Below, piece after piece: positions 26,167-32,712 of a stretch of DNA of 35,169 nt. The stretch comes from Flavobacteriales bacterium. Lineage in GTDB: Bacteria; Bacteroidota; Bacteroidia; Flavobacteriales_F; PHOS-HE28. The notes below the pieces were generated by a model, which searched no databases, was not told the origin of the DNA, and saw only the letters and a program-made list of their open reading frames with translations. The DNA lies in assembly GCA_016788205.1 (NCBI GenBank), contig JAEUTA010000010.1, positions 1 to 35,169 on the forward strand, read 5' to 3'. The number at the start of each line of letters is the position of its first letter. Position 1 is the first letter of the stretch. The position numbers were made by a program, and so were the translations under genes.

Positions 26167-27138
26167 CTAGACCGCGTTCAATTCGTCGAATGCCAAATAC
26201 CTTTTCGTGAACTGCGTTGCGAATGCCGCTGCGCCGTTGTCCGCAATAGCCTGAACAAGGTCCTCCATATGCACCGGTTTGAAAGTTGTTCTATCGGTGA
26301 GCAAGTTGCTATAACGTGCTACCGCTTGGGTACACTCCGTGTTGAGCCTGGGATAGAGGAACATGAAAGTGCACTCATCGTACTTATCCTTCATCACTTG
26401 CACCATGGACAGGCAGAGCAAGTGGTCGCGCCAGATTTGCTCGATCGACTTGGGCATGCTCTTCAACTCCTCCAAACCAGCAGGCGTGAAGGCACCGCTG
26501 GTGACCGCCACTTCAGCGTAGCGCTGCTTGTAGGTCGCTGGCGCGTCCTTTAGGTGCTCGGCGTATTTGACCTCGATCCCAACGAAACCATGCTTCTTAC
26601 CAACAGTGTATTCCACGAAAACATCCATGGCGGAATGGTCGCCTGTAAAGCGCACATCACCGCGGCCCGGGGAATGCTCGAATTCAATGGACGTTACACG
26701 GTCGATAGGCTTGCCAAGGACCTGTTGGAACACTTTCGTCGCACGATCGAGATCCAGACTCAATTCAGCGAATAAGTTGAAGGCCAGGGGTTGGCTGCTC
26801 AGGAGATTGCCCAGCAGACGATCCACTTTGATCATCTTGCTTTGTTTGCCCTCTGCCTTGGCATTCAAATCCAACACCTTACGAACCACTTCGTTAACAC
26901 GGTCATTGAGGAAAACGGCATTTGCTGAAGGGCCATGCGCTGTATCGATGAAGTTCCAGAGGGGTGGCAGCATGACCTGTTGCCCGTTCACAATATGCGA
27001 GCGCTCTGCGAACTGCAGTTTGTGCTCGCATGCCCACTTGCATTGCAGCAGACGTGCGGTAGCGGCAAAGTCAGTGTCCGACTGGTAATTGGCCTTGTAG
27101 CGTTCCAGTAGTTCGGGCGATGGGCGCTTCTTGCTCAT
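26167..27138 (-). CDS. PGN_0703-family PD-(D/E)XK putative restriction endonuclease
   Basis: A 323-residue protein with a C-terminal-half PD-(D/E)XK nuclease core. HSPGRGDVRFTGDHSAMDVF contains the motif aspartate (D172), and HGFVGIEVKYAEHL contains E189-x-K191. Upstream, SQPLAFNLFAELSLDLDRAT and AVFLNDRVNEVVRKVLDLN match what I recall of the PGN_0703-type putative restriction endonucleases of Bacteroidota. These have no known specificity and no partner methylase here. The gene lies downstream of hsdR, a JAMM-motif gene and a small unknown gene on the same strand, so it belongs to the defence island. It would cut DNA, possibly phage or modified DNA; that is inference. It is complete. Confidence 0.75.
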   Translation of the reverse strand: MSKKRPSPELLERYKANYQSDTDFAATARLLQCKWACEHKLQFAERSHIVNGQQVMLPPLWNFIDTAHGPSANAVFLNDRVNEVVRKVLDLNAKAEGKQSKMIKVDRLLGNLLSSQPLAFNLFAELSLDLDRATKVFQQVLGKPIDRVTSIEFEHSPGRGDVRFTGDHSAMDVFVEYTVGKKHGFVGIEVKYAEHLKDAPATYKQRYAEVAVTSGAFTPAGLEELKSMPKSIEQIWRDHLLCLSMVQVMKDKYDECTFMFLYPRLNTECTQAVARYSNLLTDRTTFKPVHMEDLVQAIADNGAAAFATQFTKRYLAFDELNAV

Positions 27139-27145
27139 GATGCAC

Positions 27146-27253
27146 TTAATGAATGCGGATGCCGTATTGGTTGTTGTCTGGCGGGAAGATCAGGATGGGT
27201 TTGCCGGTGGTCAAAGACAGAGTGAGTAGAACAAGCTCATGAGCATGAAGCTC
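27146..27253 (-). other. In-frame coding-like extension after the TGA of the 162-aa gene
   Basis: Past the TGA at 27256-27254 the same frame stays open for 35 codons and reads like protein (ELHAHELVLLTLSLTTGKPI then LIFPPDNNQYGIRIH), ending at TAA 27148-27146. That end lies only 7 bp before the nuclease ATG (27138), the spacing expected of operon neighbours, whereas the annotated TGA leaves 115 bp. The gene may originally have encoded 198 residues and been shortened by a nonsense change, or the TGA may be read through. A separate short ORF lacks a good start. Confidence 0.4.
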
Positions 27254-27742
27254 TCAAACTTCTGTGAATCCATTCTTATTTGTGGGCGGATTCAATCCCC
27301 TTAAGTCATATCCTTCTTGCGGAAAGTCATTAGCCTCAATTATTACTACAGCCGAAATAGTGTCCTGGTACTCTGACAGATAGGTATTGAAAGGCTTGTG
27401 TCCCACATACGTGGATATCAAATCACGTAGATATGCAATAGCGTAGGGTTTGTTGTTGGATGCGTATGGCATGAATGGCTGCCAATCCACAAAGAACCGC
27501 ACCACCTCTTGGCCCTTGGGACCATGCACCAATATCTGACGGTATCCTCGTAGCGAAGGATAGTCTTTTCTGAATGCCTCAAGACTTGGGTAGGTCGGGA
27601 CCGATAGATCTTGTAATAATGAGACTAAAGCATCCTTCTTCTGGCGGTCTTCTATAAGCACGCTATGGCCCCGCTTGTTATACACCTGAAGTGTACGTTC
27701 CGAATCTTCTACGAGTACAAATTCTGTTTCAGGAGTGTTCAT
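27254..27742 (-). CDS. Unknown partner of the JAMM-motif protein
   Basis: A 162-residue protein whose ATG overlaps the TGA of the upstream JAMM-motif gene (ATGA at 27742-27739), which implies coupled translation and a functional link. No family is recognised. The N-terminal part has FVLVEDSERTLQVYNKRGHS and a helix KKDALVSLLQDLS. The middle has GYRQILVHGPKGQEVVRFFV and DWQPFMPYASNNKPYAIAYL; the end has TISAVVIIEANDFPQEGYDL. It contains no cysteine, so it is not an E2-type conjugating enzyme, and it lacks a C-terminal Gly-Gly, so a ubiquitin-like role is not supported as written. The DNA is distinctly AT-richer than host genes. The frame continues past the TGA as coding-like sequence. Confidence 0.65.
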   Translation of the reverse strand: MNTPETEFVLVEDSERTLQVYNKRGHSVLIEDRQKKDALVSLLQDLSVPTYPSLEAFRKDYPSLRGYRQILVHGPKGQEVVRFFVDWQPFMPYASNNKPYAIAYLRDLISTYVGHKPFNTYLSEYQDTISAVVIIEANDFPQEGYDLRGLNPPTNKNGFTEV

Positions 27743-28182
27743 GGCTCAAGTCGGTGATTGGTGGCTGTGAAATGAAATTTAGCTCCCGGCAACGGAATGA
27801 TGGAGGAGACGATTTGCTTGCTCCCGAGTTTGGACGCATTCCTCATTAGTGTCATGTCAGGCTCACTAGCATGTTCGTATCCATTCGGATGTGTGTGCGT
27901 GATAAACATATGAGCATGATCCACCTTGACCCATACTTTGTCATATGTACCTTCATACAAGAGGTAGTCCCCTCCGTGATCATTGGATGTTCTCTTGAGT
28001 TGTCCTTTAATCACCCTATTCCCTGTCCTATAGACCAGGCCAAATTCTTTCTGGTAGATGCGCGATAGCGTCCGTATCTTCTCATCACACATTCTCTCTC
28101 GACCAATGGATAACCCAACAGCCCATTTAAACTTCACCTTATTAGTGATTATGGCTGCTAGCAAGGATTGATGACGACACAT
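27739..28182 (-). CDS. JAMM/MPN+ (JAB) domain metallo-isopeptidase-like protein
   Basis: A 147-residue protein with a complete JAMM zinc motif: His96-x-His98 in FITHTHPNGYEHASEPD, exactly ten residues, then Asp109, with Ser106 at the usual place and a candidate upstream Glu46 in YQKEFGLVYRTG. JAMM proteins are zinc isopeptidases that remove ubiquitin-like tags or cleave short C-terminal tails; in bacteria they occur in CBASS (Cap3), Bil-type conjugation operons and phage tail or sulfur-carrier systems. No E1, E2 or ubiquitin-like gene is visible nearby. ATG 28182 is only 24 bp after hsdR; ATG 28092 (residue 31) is an alternative that keeps the domain. The gene overlaps a 162-aa partner gene by 4 bp. 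The DNA is AT-rich, indicating transfer. Confidence 0.75.
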   Translation of the reverse strand: MCRHQSLLAAIITNKVKFKWAVGLSIGRERMCDEKIRTLSRIYQKEFGLVYRTGNRVIKGQLKRTSNDHGGDYLLYEGTYDKVWVKVDHAHMFITHTHPNGYEHASEPDMTLMRNASKLGSKQIVSSIIPLPGAKFHFTATNHRLEP

Positions 28183-28206
28183 TTGTTCTAAGCAGAATTA
28201 CTCACT

Positions 28207-31113
28207 TCACGCCACCATCCCCTTCACGAACACGTCCACGTACTCTTTCATCCGCGTCACGATCCGTTCGCCTATCTCCCGTGCCTTCAGCACGCTCGGC
28301 CGTGCTTCCAGGCACCGGAACACATCATCCTTCAATGGCTCTTGACCGGTGAAGACATACGCCTCGATGAGGTTCGTGAACTGTTTCTGGTCAAGGTGCT
28401 CCTCTTCGCAGATGCGTTGCAAGGCCAACACGCGCTGGTCCTCCCAATACTTGCTGAACTCGTCCTGCACGGTGTCCGCGTCGGTGATCTTGGGCAGGTG
28501 CTCGGCGATGAACTTCTCGATCAGCTCGCGCTTGCTTCGTAGCTCCACGTCGCTGCTGAGCAGGGACATGATCTGCTTGCGCATCGCTTCGCCTTTGGCG
28601 GAATGCTCATCGGCTTTCAATCGCGCGAGCAGCTTCAGGATGTAGGCCACGTTGATCTCGTCGCGGTGTACCAGCACCAGCTCGAAATCGATGTCCTCCA
28701 GAATGCTGTGCTTCTCCTTGGCCTGCTGGCGTTGCACGCTTTGGCGCAGGTCCAAATACTTGCTCGTGTAATCGCGGAAGAGCTCTTCGGTGATCGGCAG
28801 GTCGCGCCAGTCGAACTCGGCGTAGGTCTTCAGCACGTTCAGCAGGCGGATGAGTTCGCGGAAGGCAGAGACGAAGGCCAGTTGCTGTTCCTCATCCACC
28901 AGCGCATCCACGGAGCGAACGGTGGGCGCCACCTCCAGCAGCTTCTTGTAGGCCGCGATGAACTGCGCCACCAGCTTCTGGTAGGGCAGCAGGAAGATCA
29001 CCTCCTTCGCGTCCTTGTTGCTGAAGAGGGCGAGCGCATCGTCCGTGGCCTTCTTCAGGTTGCGATAGGCCACGATATTGCCCTGGCTCTTCTTCTCGTT
29101 CAGGATGCGGTTGGTGCGGCTGTAGGCCTGGATGAGGCCGTGGTAGCGCAGGCGCTTGTCCACGTACAGGGTGTTCACCTTCTTGGCGTCGAAGCCGGTG
29201 AGCATCATGTTCACCACCAGCACCAGGTCGATGCGATCGTGCGCGGGGTCTTCCCGCTTCTCCCGGTCGCGAAGCTTCTTGGTGATGCTCTGGAAGTAGC
29301 TCTCCATCCCCTTCTGGTCCTTGCTGCTGAAGGCGGTGCCGAACTGCGCGTTGTAGTCGCCGATGATGCGGTCCAGGGCTTCGCGGCTGTGACCAGCACC
29401 GTAGGTAGCTGGTGGTTCGCTCGCGAGGTTGGTGTCGTCGGGCAACGCACCCACGGCTTCATCATCCTCCTCGTTGGTACCATAGCTGTAGATGGCGGCG
29501 ATGCGCAGGTCGTGCGCACCGGCTTCCTTCCGCTGGCGGAAGAGCTCGTAGTACTTCAGCAATGTGGGAATGCTGCTGATGGCGAAGAGCGCGCTGTATT
29601 CGCGGTTGTGCGTCTTGCGGTCGTGGATGCTGAGGATGTTGTCCACCACCTTGCCCAAGCGCTTCTCGTCATCGAAGACCTCGGCGCGGTCGATGTCCTC
29701 CACCTCGATGTCCAGTTCCACACCGTCCTTCTTGGTGTAGCGGCCCACGTATTCCACGCTGAAGCGCAGCACGTTCTCGTCGCGGATGGCATCGGTGATC
29801 ACGTACTTGTGCAGGCACTCACCGAACAACTGCTTCGTGGTGCGCTTGCCCAGCTCGTTCTTGCTCGCGTTCTCGGCGAAGATGGGTGTGCCCGTGAAGC
29901 CGAAGAGCTGCGCGTTGGTGAAGTAGCTGGTGATGTCGCCGTGCGTCTTGCCGAACTGGCTGCGGTGGCACTCATCGAAGATGAAGACCATGCGTGCGTC
30001 TTTCAGCGCCTCCACCTTCTTCTCGTGCCGCACCTTGCTGATGGCGATATGCAGCTTCTGGATGGTGGTGACGATCAACGGCGTGTTGGGGTCGCTCAAC
30101 TGGTTCACAAGGCCGCGTGTGTCCTCTGTGCCACTCACGCTGTCTTCCTTGTAGTCGTTGAAATCCTCCATGGTCTTGTAGTCGAGGTCCTTGCGGTCCA
30201 CGACGAAGACCACCTTGGCCACCTCGGGCAGGCCCATGATCACTTGGCTGGCCTTGAAGCTGGTCAAGGTCTTGCCGCTGCCGGTGGTGTGCCAGATGTA
30301 GCCGTAGTTGTTCACGCGCGCATCGCCGGTGGCGGGCGTATAGGCGCGCACCTTGTCCACGATGGCTTCCACGGCATACACCTGGTAAGGGCGCAGCACC
30401 ATCAGCCGCTTATCGCGATCGTTCAGCACCACGTAGTGTCCCAGCATGCGGCCCAGGCGCGGAATGCTCAGCAGGTCGGCTGCGAAGTCCTTCAGTTCGC
30501 TCTTGCGGCGACTGTGCTCGTCCGTCCAGTAGAAGGTCTGCGCATAGGTGAGCGTGCCAATGGGATTGTTCACGTAGTACTTCGTGTTCACCCCGTTGCT
30601 GATGCAGAAGAGCTGTACGTATTGGAACAAGCTGTGGTCGGCCCAGAAGCTATGGCGCTTGTAGCGGATGATCTGGTTGAAGGCCTCCTTCATCTCCAGC
30701 CCGCGCCGTTTCAGTTCGATGTGTACCACGGGCAGGCCGTTGCACAGGATGGTGACATCGTACCTGTTCTTGTAGCTGCCCTCGGCCTCTACTTGGTGCG
30801 TGACCTGCCACTTGTTGGCCTCCGGGTCGCTGCTGTCGAAGAAGCGGATCCAGATGGTTGTGCCGTCCTCGCGGTCCAGTCGGCAACGTTCACGTAACTG
30901 CTTGCTTCGTTCGTAGAGCGTACCGGTCTGCAGGAAGTTGAGGATGCGCACCATGTCGCGCTCATCCAACGTAACGCGGTTGAAGCGCTCCAGCTGCATC
31001 TTGAGGTTCGCGATGATCTCCGGTGCCGAACCGATGCGCACGGGCTCATAGCGCAGGCCCTCAAGCTGGGCTACCAGCTCGGCTTCGAGGAGGGCTTCGG
31101 GTTGGGTGGACAT
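28207..31113 (-). CDS. hsdR: Type I restriction enzyme, R subunit
   Basis: The 968-residue motor and nuclease subunit of a type I R-M system; with HsdM and HsdS it translocates DNA and cuts away from the site. The N-terminal nuclease has the PD-(D/E)XK core: Asp119 in KNRYDVTIL and Glu133-x-Lys135 in VVHIELKRRG. The SF2 helicase motor has Walker A TTGSGKT (276-282), DECH (380-383) in VFIFDECHRSQFG, motif III FTGTP, and motif VI LIQAYSRTNRI. A helical C-terminal region follows, as in full-length HsdR. It starts at MSTQPEALLEAELVAQ, 22 bp after the RES toxin stop, so it is probably in the same transcript as hsdM and hsdS despite the intervening cargo genes. Confidence 0.95.
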   Translation of the reverse strand: MSTQPEALLEAELVAQLEGLRYEPVRIGSAPEIIANLKMQLERFNRVTLDERDMVRILNFLQTGTLYERSKQLRERCRLDREDGTTIWIRFFDSSDPEANKWQVTHQVEAEGSYKNRYDVTILCNGLPVVHIELKRRGLEMKEAFNQIIRYKRHSFWADHSLFQYVQLFCISNGVNTKYYVNNPIGTLTYAQTFYWTDEHSRRKSELKDFAADLLSIPRLGRMLGHYVVLNDRDKRLMVLRPYQVYAVEAIVDKVRAYTPATGDARVNNYGYIWHTTGSGKTLTSFKASQVIMGLPEVAKVVFVVDRKDLDYKTMEDFNDYKEDSVSGTEDTRGLVNQLSDPNTPLIVTTIQKLHIAISKVRHEKKVEALKDARMVFIFDECHRSQFGKTHGDITSYFTNAQLFGFTGTPIFAENASKNELGKRTTKQLFGECLHKYVITDAIRDENVLRFSVEYVGRYTKKDGVELDIEVEDIDRAEVFDDEKRLGKVVDNILSIHDRKTHNREYSALFAISSIPTLLKYYELFRQRKEAGAHDLRIAAIYSYGTNEEDDEAVGALPDDTNLASEPPATYGAGHSREALDRIIGDYNAQFGTAFSSKDQKGMESYFQSITKKLRDREKREDPAHDRIDLVLVVNMMLTGFDAKKVNTLYVDKRLRYHGLIQAYSRTNRILNEKKSQGNIVAYRNLKKATDDALALFSNKDAKEVIFLLPYQKLVAQFIAAYKKLLEVAPTVRSVDALVDEEQQLAFVSAFRELIRLLNVLKTYAEFDWRDLPITEELFRDYTSKYLDLRQSVQRQQAKEKHSILEDIDFELVLVHRDEINVAYILKLLARLKADEHSAKGEAMRKQIMSLLSSDVELRSKRELIEKFIAEHLPKITDADTVQDEFSKYWEDQRVLALQRICEEEHLDQKQFTNLIEAYVFTGQEPLKDDVFRCLEARPSVLKAREIGERIVTRMKEYVDVFVKGMVA

Positions 31114-31135
31114 TGCTCCGCAAGATGAGCAACGC

Positions 31136-31597
31136 CTACTTCTTCACGATGAAGAGTCGCGGATCCAAGCTGTACGGTTCCACCTTTACCACTTGCACCC
31201 TGGCCATTTCCGGGTGAAATGGGTTCAGCAGGTAGTTCCAAGCCTTCGGGTCCACCGCAGAAGGCACGCGCAGGATGAGGTACTTCCGTGCGTTGAGGAA
31301 ATCGTCGCCCACGGCACGCACCGTGTTCAAGTAGCGCATCCAGTTCCAGCCGTTGGGCAGTTCGGTCGCTTTCATCCTAAGCACGGTCGCGTTATCGGGC
31401 ACTTCTATCGTGGTCATGGACAGATCGCGGGGCAGCTTCTTCGCGTGCACGCGCACCTCCAGCACCGTGGTGGATGAGGACTCAGATGAGTAAACCATTG
31501 CATTACCGAAGCTGTTCCAACGACCGGGGAAATCACGCGCGCCCACTCCATCGAGCTTGTGCGCGTGCTTGGTCTTGCCCAGGCGGTACAGCAGCAT
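31136..31597 (-). CDS. RES-family toxin (NAD+ phosphorylase/hydrolase)
   Basis: A 153-residue toxin with the RES fold and its name-giving residues: Arg in DFPGRWNSFGNAMVYSS (R26), Glu47 in TTVLEVRV, and Ser113 in LRVPSAVDP, followed by NYLLNPFHPE. Characterised RES toxins (Res, MbcT) deplete cellular NAD+ and stop growth. The gene starts directly after the stop of the antitoxin gene (TGA then ATG, no gap), giving the usual antitoxin-first order. The pair lies between hsdS and hsdR of the type I system. The gene looks complete and carries no obvious inactivating change. Confidence 0.88.
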   Translation of the reverse strand: MLLYRLGKTKHAHKLDGVGARDFPGRWNSFGNAMVYSSESSSTTVLEVRVHAKKLPRDLSMTTIEVPDNATVLRMKATELPNGWNWMRYLNTVRAVGDDFLNARKYLILRVPSAVDPKAWNYLLNPFHPEMARVQVVKVEPYSLDPRLFIVKK

Positions 31598-32086
31598 TCA
31601 GTACACGCCGTGTTCGATGCGGCCGAGTTCCATCATTACCAAGCCGATGCCCCAGGTGCTGCGCAGCAGGTCCTTCGGCCGCTCATTGCCCAGCAGCGCA
31701 TGCTTCTCCTTCAGCCAATCCTCAAGGTCATCCGCATCCTCGAACACCTCCATGCCACGCTTCAATACCTGCTCTACGGCGAGCAGGCGGTCCGTTTCCA
31801 AGGGGTCGAAAGCGGTCTTCTTCTCGATGCGCTTGGTCAAGGTGGCCGTTGACATGTGCAGCGAACCGGACCAGATGCCCATGTCAATGTCATAGTCCTT
31901 CGCTATCCCTTTGAACTTCGTTATGGTGAGATGGCTGCCCCTGAACGTCTTGGAGGCGAGCAGTTGCGAGATGCCATGGAGCGCCTTAGTGGAATACTTC
32001 CCCGACACCGCTGTCTTTCTCACGGTCTTACTCACTGTCGTCTTCTTGGCAACGGCTCTCTTCTTCAGTGTGGCTGTCTTGCCCAT
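31598..32086 (-). CDS. Xre/MbcA/ParS-type antitoxin (DUF2384) of the RES toxin
   Basis: A 162-residue antitoxin. The C-terminal toxin-binding domain is clear: TDRLLAVEQVLKRGMEVFED, then LLGNERPKDLLRSTWGIGLV and MMELGRIEHGVY, the standard end that plugs the RES active site. The middle (residues ~45-100) includes STATLTKRIEKKT, an Xre-like helix-turn-helix region for autoregulation. The first ~30 residues form an unusual Lys-rich tail (KTATLKKRAVAKKTTVSKTV). A perfect TATCTTTG promoter box lies 17 bp upstream of the ATG with two GATCACC repeats beyond it, so the pair can be transcribed independently of the hsd genes. Confidence 0.87.
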   Translation of the reverse strand: MGKTATLKKRAVAKKTTVSKTVRKTAVSGKYSTKALHGISQLLASKTFRGSHLTITKFKGIAKDYDIDMGIWSGSLHMSTATLTKRIEKKTAFDPLETDRLLAVEQVLKRGMEVFEDADDLEDWLKEKHALLGNERPKDLLRSTWGIGLVMMELGRIEHGVY

Positions 32087-32103
32087 CGTGCTTCGTTGTT
32101 CCC

Positions 32104-32132
32104 CAAAGATATGATCACCTCACGCGATCACC
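32104..32132 (-). promoter_or_regulatory. Promoter box and direct-repeat operator of the Xre-RES pair
   Basis: On the minus strand TATCTTTG (32111-32104) matches the Bacteroidota TAnnTTTG -7 box exactly and lies 17 bp before the antitoxin ATG. Just upstream, GGTGATC occurs twice, 13 bp apart (plus-strand GATCACC at 32113-32119 and 32126-32132). That is a likely binding site for the antitoxin, since such TA promoters are usually autorepressed. No clear -33 TTG is visible. Confidence 0.5.
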
Positions 32133-32203
32133 TGCACGGGGTTGATGTTCGTATCCCACACCCGCACGATCTCGGCGATGCTATGAAGTTGGGACAGGCT
32201 CAT
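32120..32203 (-). CDS. Possible 27-residue ORF overlapping the GxxExxY gene end
   Basis: An ATG overlaps the TGA of the GxxExxY gene (ATGA at 32203-32200) and opens a 27-codon frame (MSLSQLHSIAEIVRVWDTNI, then NPVQVIA) ending at TGA 32122-32120. The overlap would allow coupled translation. The sequence looks like a protein tail, so it may be a real small protein or the end of a gene replaced by this cassette. No similar protein is known to me. Confidence 0.3.
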   Translation of the reverse strand: MSLSQLHSIAEIVRVWDTNINPVQVIA

Positions 32204-32595
32204 GACTTTGCTCCCTGCGGCTTCATCACCCGCTTGAACTGCAAGCTGCGGCTGCCGAAGTTGATCAGCAGCCCGATCTCCATGCCGTAAGCCTCCAGGT
32301 AGTTGATGGCTTGCGCCAAGTGTACATCCTCCAACTGGATCACCGCCTTGATCTCCACCATCACCTTGTCTTCCACGAAGAAGTCCACCCGTCGGCTGCC
32401 GATGTCGTGGCCCTTGTAGCTGAGCGGCATTTCCATTTCCCGCACATGGTCGATGTTCTGCAGGTTCATCTCGATGGAGAAGGCCCGCTGGTACACCACC
32501 TCTTGGAAACCGTTGCCCAAGGCGCCATGCACCTCCATGGCCGCACCGATGATACGCCCGGTCAACTCGGAGTGCTTGTATTGCTCGTCGATCAT
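32200..32595 (-). CDS. GxxExxY protein (PD-(D/E)XK-like)
   Basis: A 131-residue protein of the GxxExxY family. The naming motif is GFQEVVY in ALGNGFQEVVYQRAFSIEM. A nuclease-like D...ExK arrangement follows: RRVDFFVEDKVMVEIKAV, and the end has AINYLEAYGMEIGLLINFGS. I used ATG 32595 (MIDEQYKHSELTGRIIGAAM); the frame opens two codons earlier with GTG. These proteins are abundant in Bacteroidota, often as single mobile inserts, and their function is unproven. Here the gene sits between hsdS and the Xre-RES pair, and a long inverted repeat lies immediately upstream, consistent with insertion as a cassette. Confidence 0.85.
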   Translation of the reverse strand: MIDEQYKHSELTGRIIGAAMEVHGALGNGFQEVVYQRAFSIEMNLQNIDHVREMEMPLSYKGHDIGSRRVDFFVEDKVMVEIKAVIQLEDVHLAQAINYLEAYGMEIGLLINFGSRSLQFKRVMKPQGAKS

Positions 32596-32602
32596 GCCCA
32601 CT

Positions 32603-32710
32603 GTCTTGAACTATGATTTCAGTGATTGTATGATGGACCATGATTTCGCTCCGTCGTCTCTTGTATTCATCATAGTGCTCATGTCCATCAGACGAATCAT
32701 AGTTCAAGAC
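32603..32710. repeat. Long imperfect inverted repeat between hsdS and the GxxExxY gene
   Basis: GTCTTGAACTATGATT (32603-32618) is repeated as its exact reverse complement at 32695-32710, and an inner TGATGGAC/GTCCATCA pair (32631-32638 and 32683-32690) continues the fold. Almost the whole 108-bp gap is therefore one imperfect hairpin. It begins 2 bp downstream of the hsdS stop on the minus strand and ends 7 bp before the GxxExxY ATG. It is AT-rich against GC-rich flanks. Confidence 0.75.
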
Positions 32711-32712
32711 CT

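Noticed and set aside
27254..27256. TGA read as tryptophan (alternative genetic code)
   Set aside because: TGA is the stop of many intact genes in the window, including hsdR, hsdM, the methylase and the S9 peptidase.
27254..27742. Partner of the JAMM protein as an E2-like or ubiquitin-like protein
   Set aside because: It has no cysteine at all and no C-terminal Gly-Gly, so neither role is supported.
28603..30897. Long plus-strand open frame opposite hsdR
   Set aside because: The minus strand carries every HsdR motif; the plus-strand reading is a shadow with Val/Leu/His-rich composition.
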